This document shows positions 20,619 through 21,197 of a stretch of 21,197 nucleotides of DNA, in pieces; positions within the stretch are counted from its first letter, which is position 1, and every line of letters starts with the position of its first letter. The notes beneath the pieces are model-generated. The model was not told where the DNA came from. It searched no databases and worked only from the letters and a program-made list of their open reading frames with translations. Position numbers and translations under genes: made by a program. Origin of the DNA: CAMYLR01 sp039590215. Its GTDB lineage: Bacteria; Gemmatimonadota; Gemmatimonadetes; JACCXV01; JAHWKZ01. Location: contig JBDHFX010000028.1 of assembly GCA_039590215.1 (NCBI GenBank), positions 1 through 21,197 of the forward strand, written 5' to 3'.

Positions 20619-21197
20619 ATGAGTAGAACACTGTTTGTGCGATGTGTCCTCATCGTGGTGGGGGGCTTGGCTCTTGTGGTGGCCCCAGGCAACGTTCACG
20701 CTCAATTGCTCAAGCTGAGCGGGTACGCTGACCTGGAGTGGGTCGTACAGGAGACAAACGATCCCGACGACGAGTGGCACAACTTCTTCGACAACCACCA
20801 CTTCAACCTGATCGGCATTGCGTGGGTGACCGAGGACCTGTCGGGCGCGATAGAAGTCGAGTACGAGCACGCGGGGGAAGAGATCGCTCTCGAGTACGGG
20901 TACTTAGCGTACGTCGGGATCCCGTACCTTCGGTTGGTGGGCGGGAAGTTCATCATCCCGTTCAACCGCTGGAACAAGGATATCCACCCGACATTCATCA
21001 GCAAGATGCCCGGTCGACCGCCGGTGTACGCCAACGTATTCCCGTCGACGTACTCGGACGTTGGGATCTGGGCTTCAGGCGGTGCCCCCGTGGGTCAGAA
21101 CGGCAACCGGGTGACGTACGACCTATACGTCGTGAACGGCCTCAAGGGTGACCCGGATGCCTCGAGCTTCCGTGGCTTGCGGGGCAACGACCGAGAG
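20619..21197 (+). CDS. Outer-membrane beta-barrel porin, N-terminal part (cut by window edge)
   Basis: The frame is open from the ATG at 20619 (AAGGA ribosome site upstream) to the window edge, giving 193 residues. Residues 1-28 are a signal peptide with cleavage near VHA-Q. The mature part begins LKLSGYADLEW and continues with alternating polar and aromatic strands (NLIGIAWVTEDLSGAIEVEYEH, read in two parts), then LVGGKFIIPFNRWN and VTYDLYVVNG. This is the look of phosphate-selective-porin-like (OprO/OprP superfamily) barrels, in which the strand GKFxxPFxRxN is typical. Substrate unknown. It is preceded by a repeat-rich regulatory region. Confidence 0.75.
   Translation, partial: MSRTLFVRCVLIVVGGLALVVAPGNVHAQLLKLSGYADLEWVVQETNDPDDEWHNFFDNHHFNLIGIAWVTEDLSGAIEVEYEHAGEEIALEYGYLAYVGIPYLRLVGGKFIIPFNRWNKDIHPTFISKMPGRPPVYANVFPSTYSDVGIWASGGAPVGQNGNRVTYDLYVVNGLKGDPDASSFRGLRGNDRE

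Overview
The window is high-GC bacterial chromosome with tightly packed genes. Secreted serine hydrolases, a TolB/FlgO-like TPR protein, Tat-exported redox proteins, small cysteine-rich proteins and many overlapping start/stop codons fit an uncultured Gemmatimonadota-like (or Acidobacteriota-like) Gram-negative. This assignment is inference from protein style, as no rRNA is present. An outer-membrane porin at the right edge and several signal peptides support a diderm envelope.

Layout. (1) 1-237, minus strand: start of an exported isochorismatase-like hydrolase running off the left edge. (2) 238-2300: a sparse, scarred zone. It holds a probable small RNA with a good terminator (about 665-812), a promoter and a c-di-GMP-I (GEMM) riboswitch leading into a secreted protein of unknown function (1039-1602), a 3'-half tRNA-Ile fragment with its own hairpin, a second weaker tRNA-like fragment, and a frameshifted rhodanese pseudogene. 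(3) 2375-9664, plus strand: an exported TPR/S41-like protease, a six-TM class III adenylate cyclase that looks AT-richer than its surroundings, a TolB/FlgO-TPR membrane protein, a family 2 glycosyltransferase and a pyrophosphate-type phosphofructokinase. (4) 9796-12590: a compact redox module of octaheme cytochrome c, Tat-exported four-cluster ferredoxin and NrfD/PsrC-like quinol subunit, with no catalytic molybdopterin subunit. (5) 12600-18648: co-directional genes, several joined by 4-base start/stop overlaps: SRPBCC protein, small membrane protein, HExxH lipoprotein, second S41-like protease with TPRs, beta-lactamase-fold serine hydrolase, GNAT acetyltransferase and a CPXCG cysteine-rich protein, followed by a DUF4019 remnant and a strong terminator. 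(6) 18808-20271, minus strand: DoxX, cupin and SixA, with a consensus-like promoter. (7) 20272-20618: a divergent intergenic region full of repeated CCCTA/TAGGG-type half-sites. (8) 20619 to the right edge: start of a beta-barrel porin.

How the parts may work together. Second-messenger signalling appears twice, as a c-di-GMP riboswitch and an adenylate cyclase beside a TolB/TPR partner. The redox module probably passes electrons between the quinone pool and a periplasmic partner encoded elsewhere. The genes downstream of it are mostly envelope or periplasmic hydrolases and may share its transcript. No CRISPR array, intact insertion sequence, rRNA or complete tRNA was seen.
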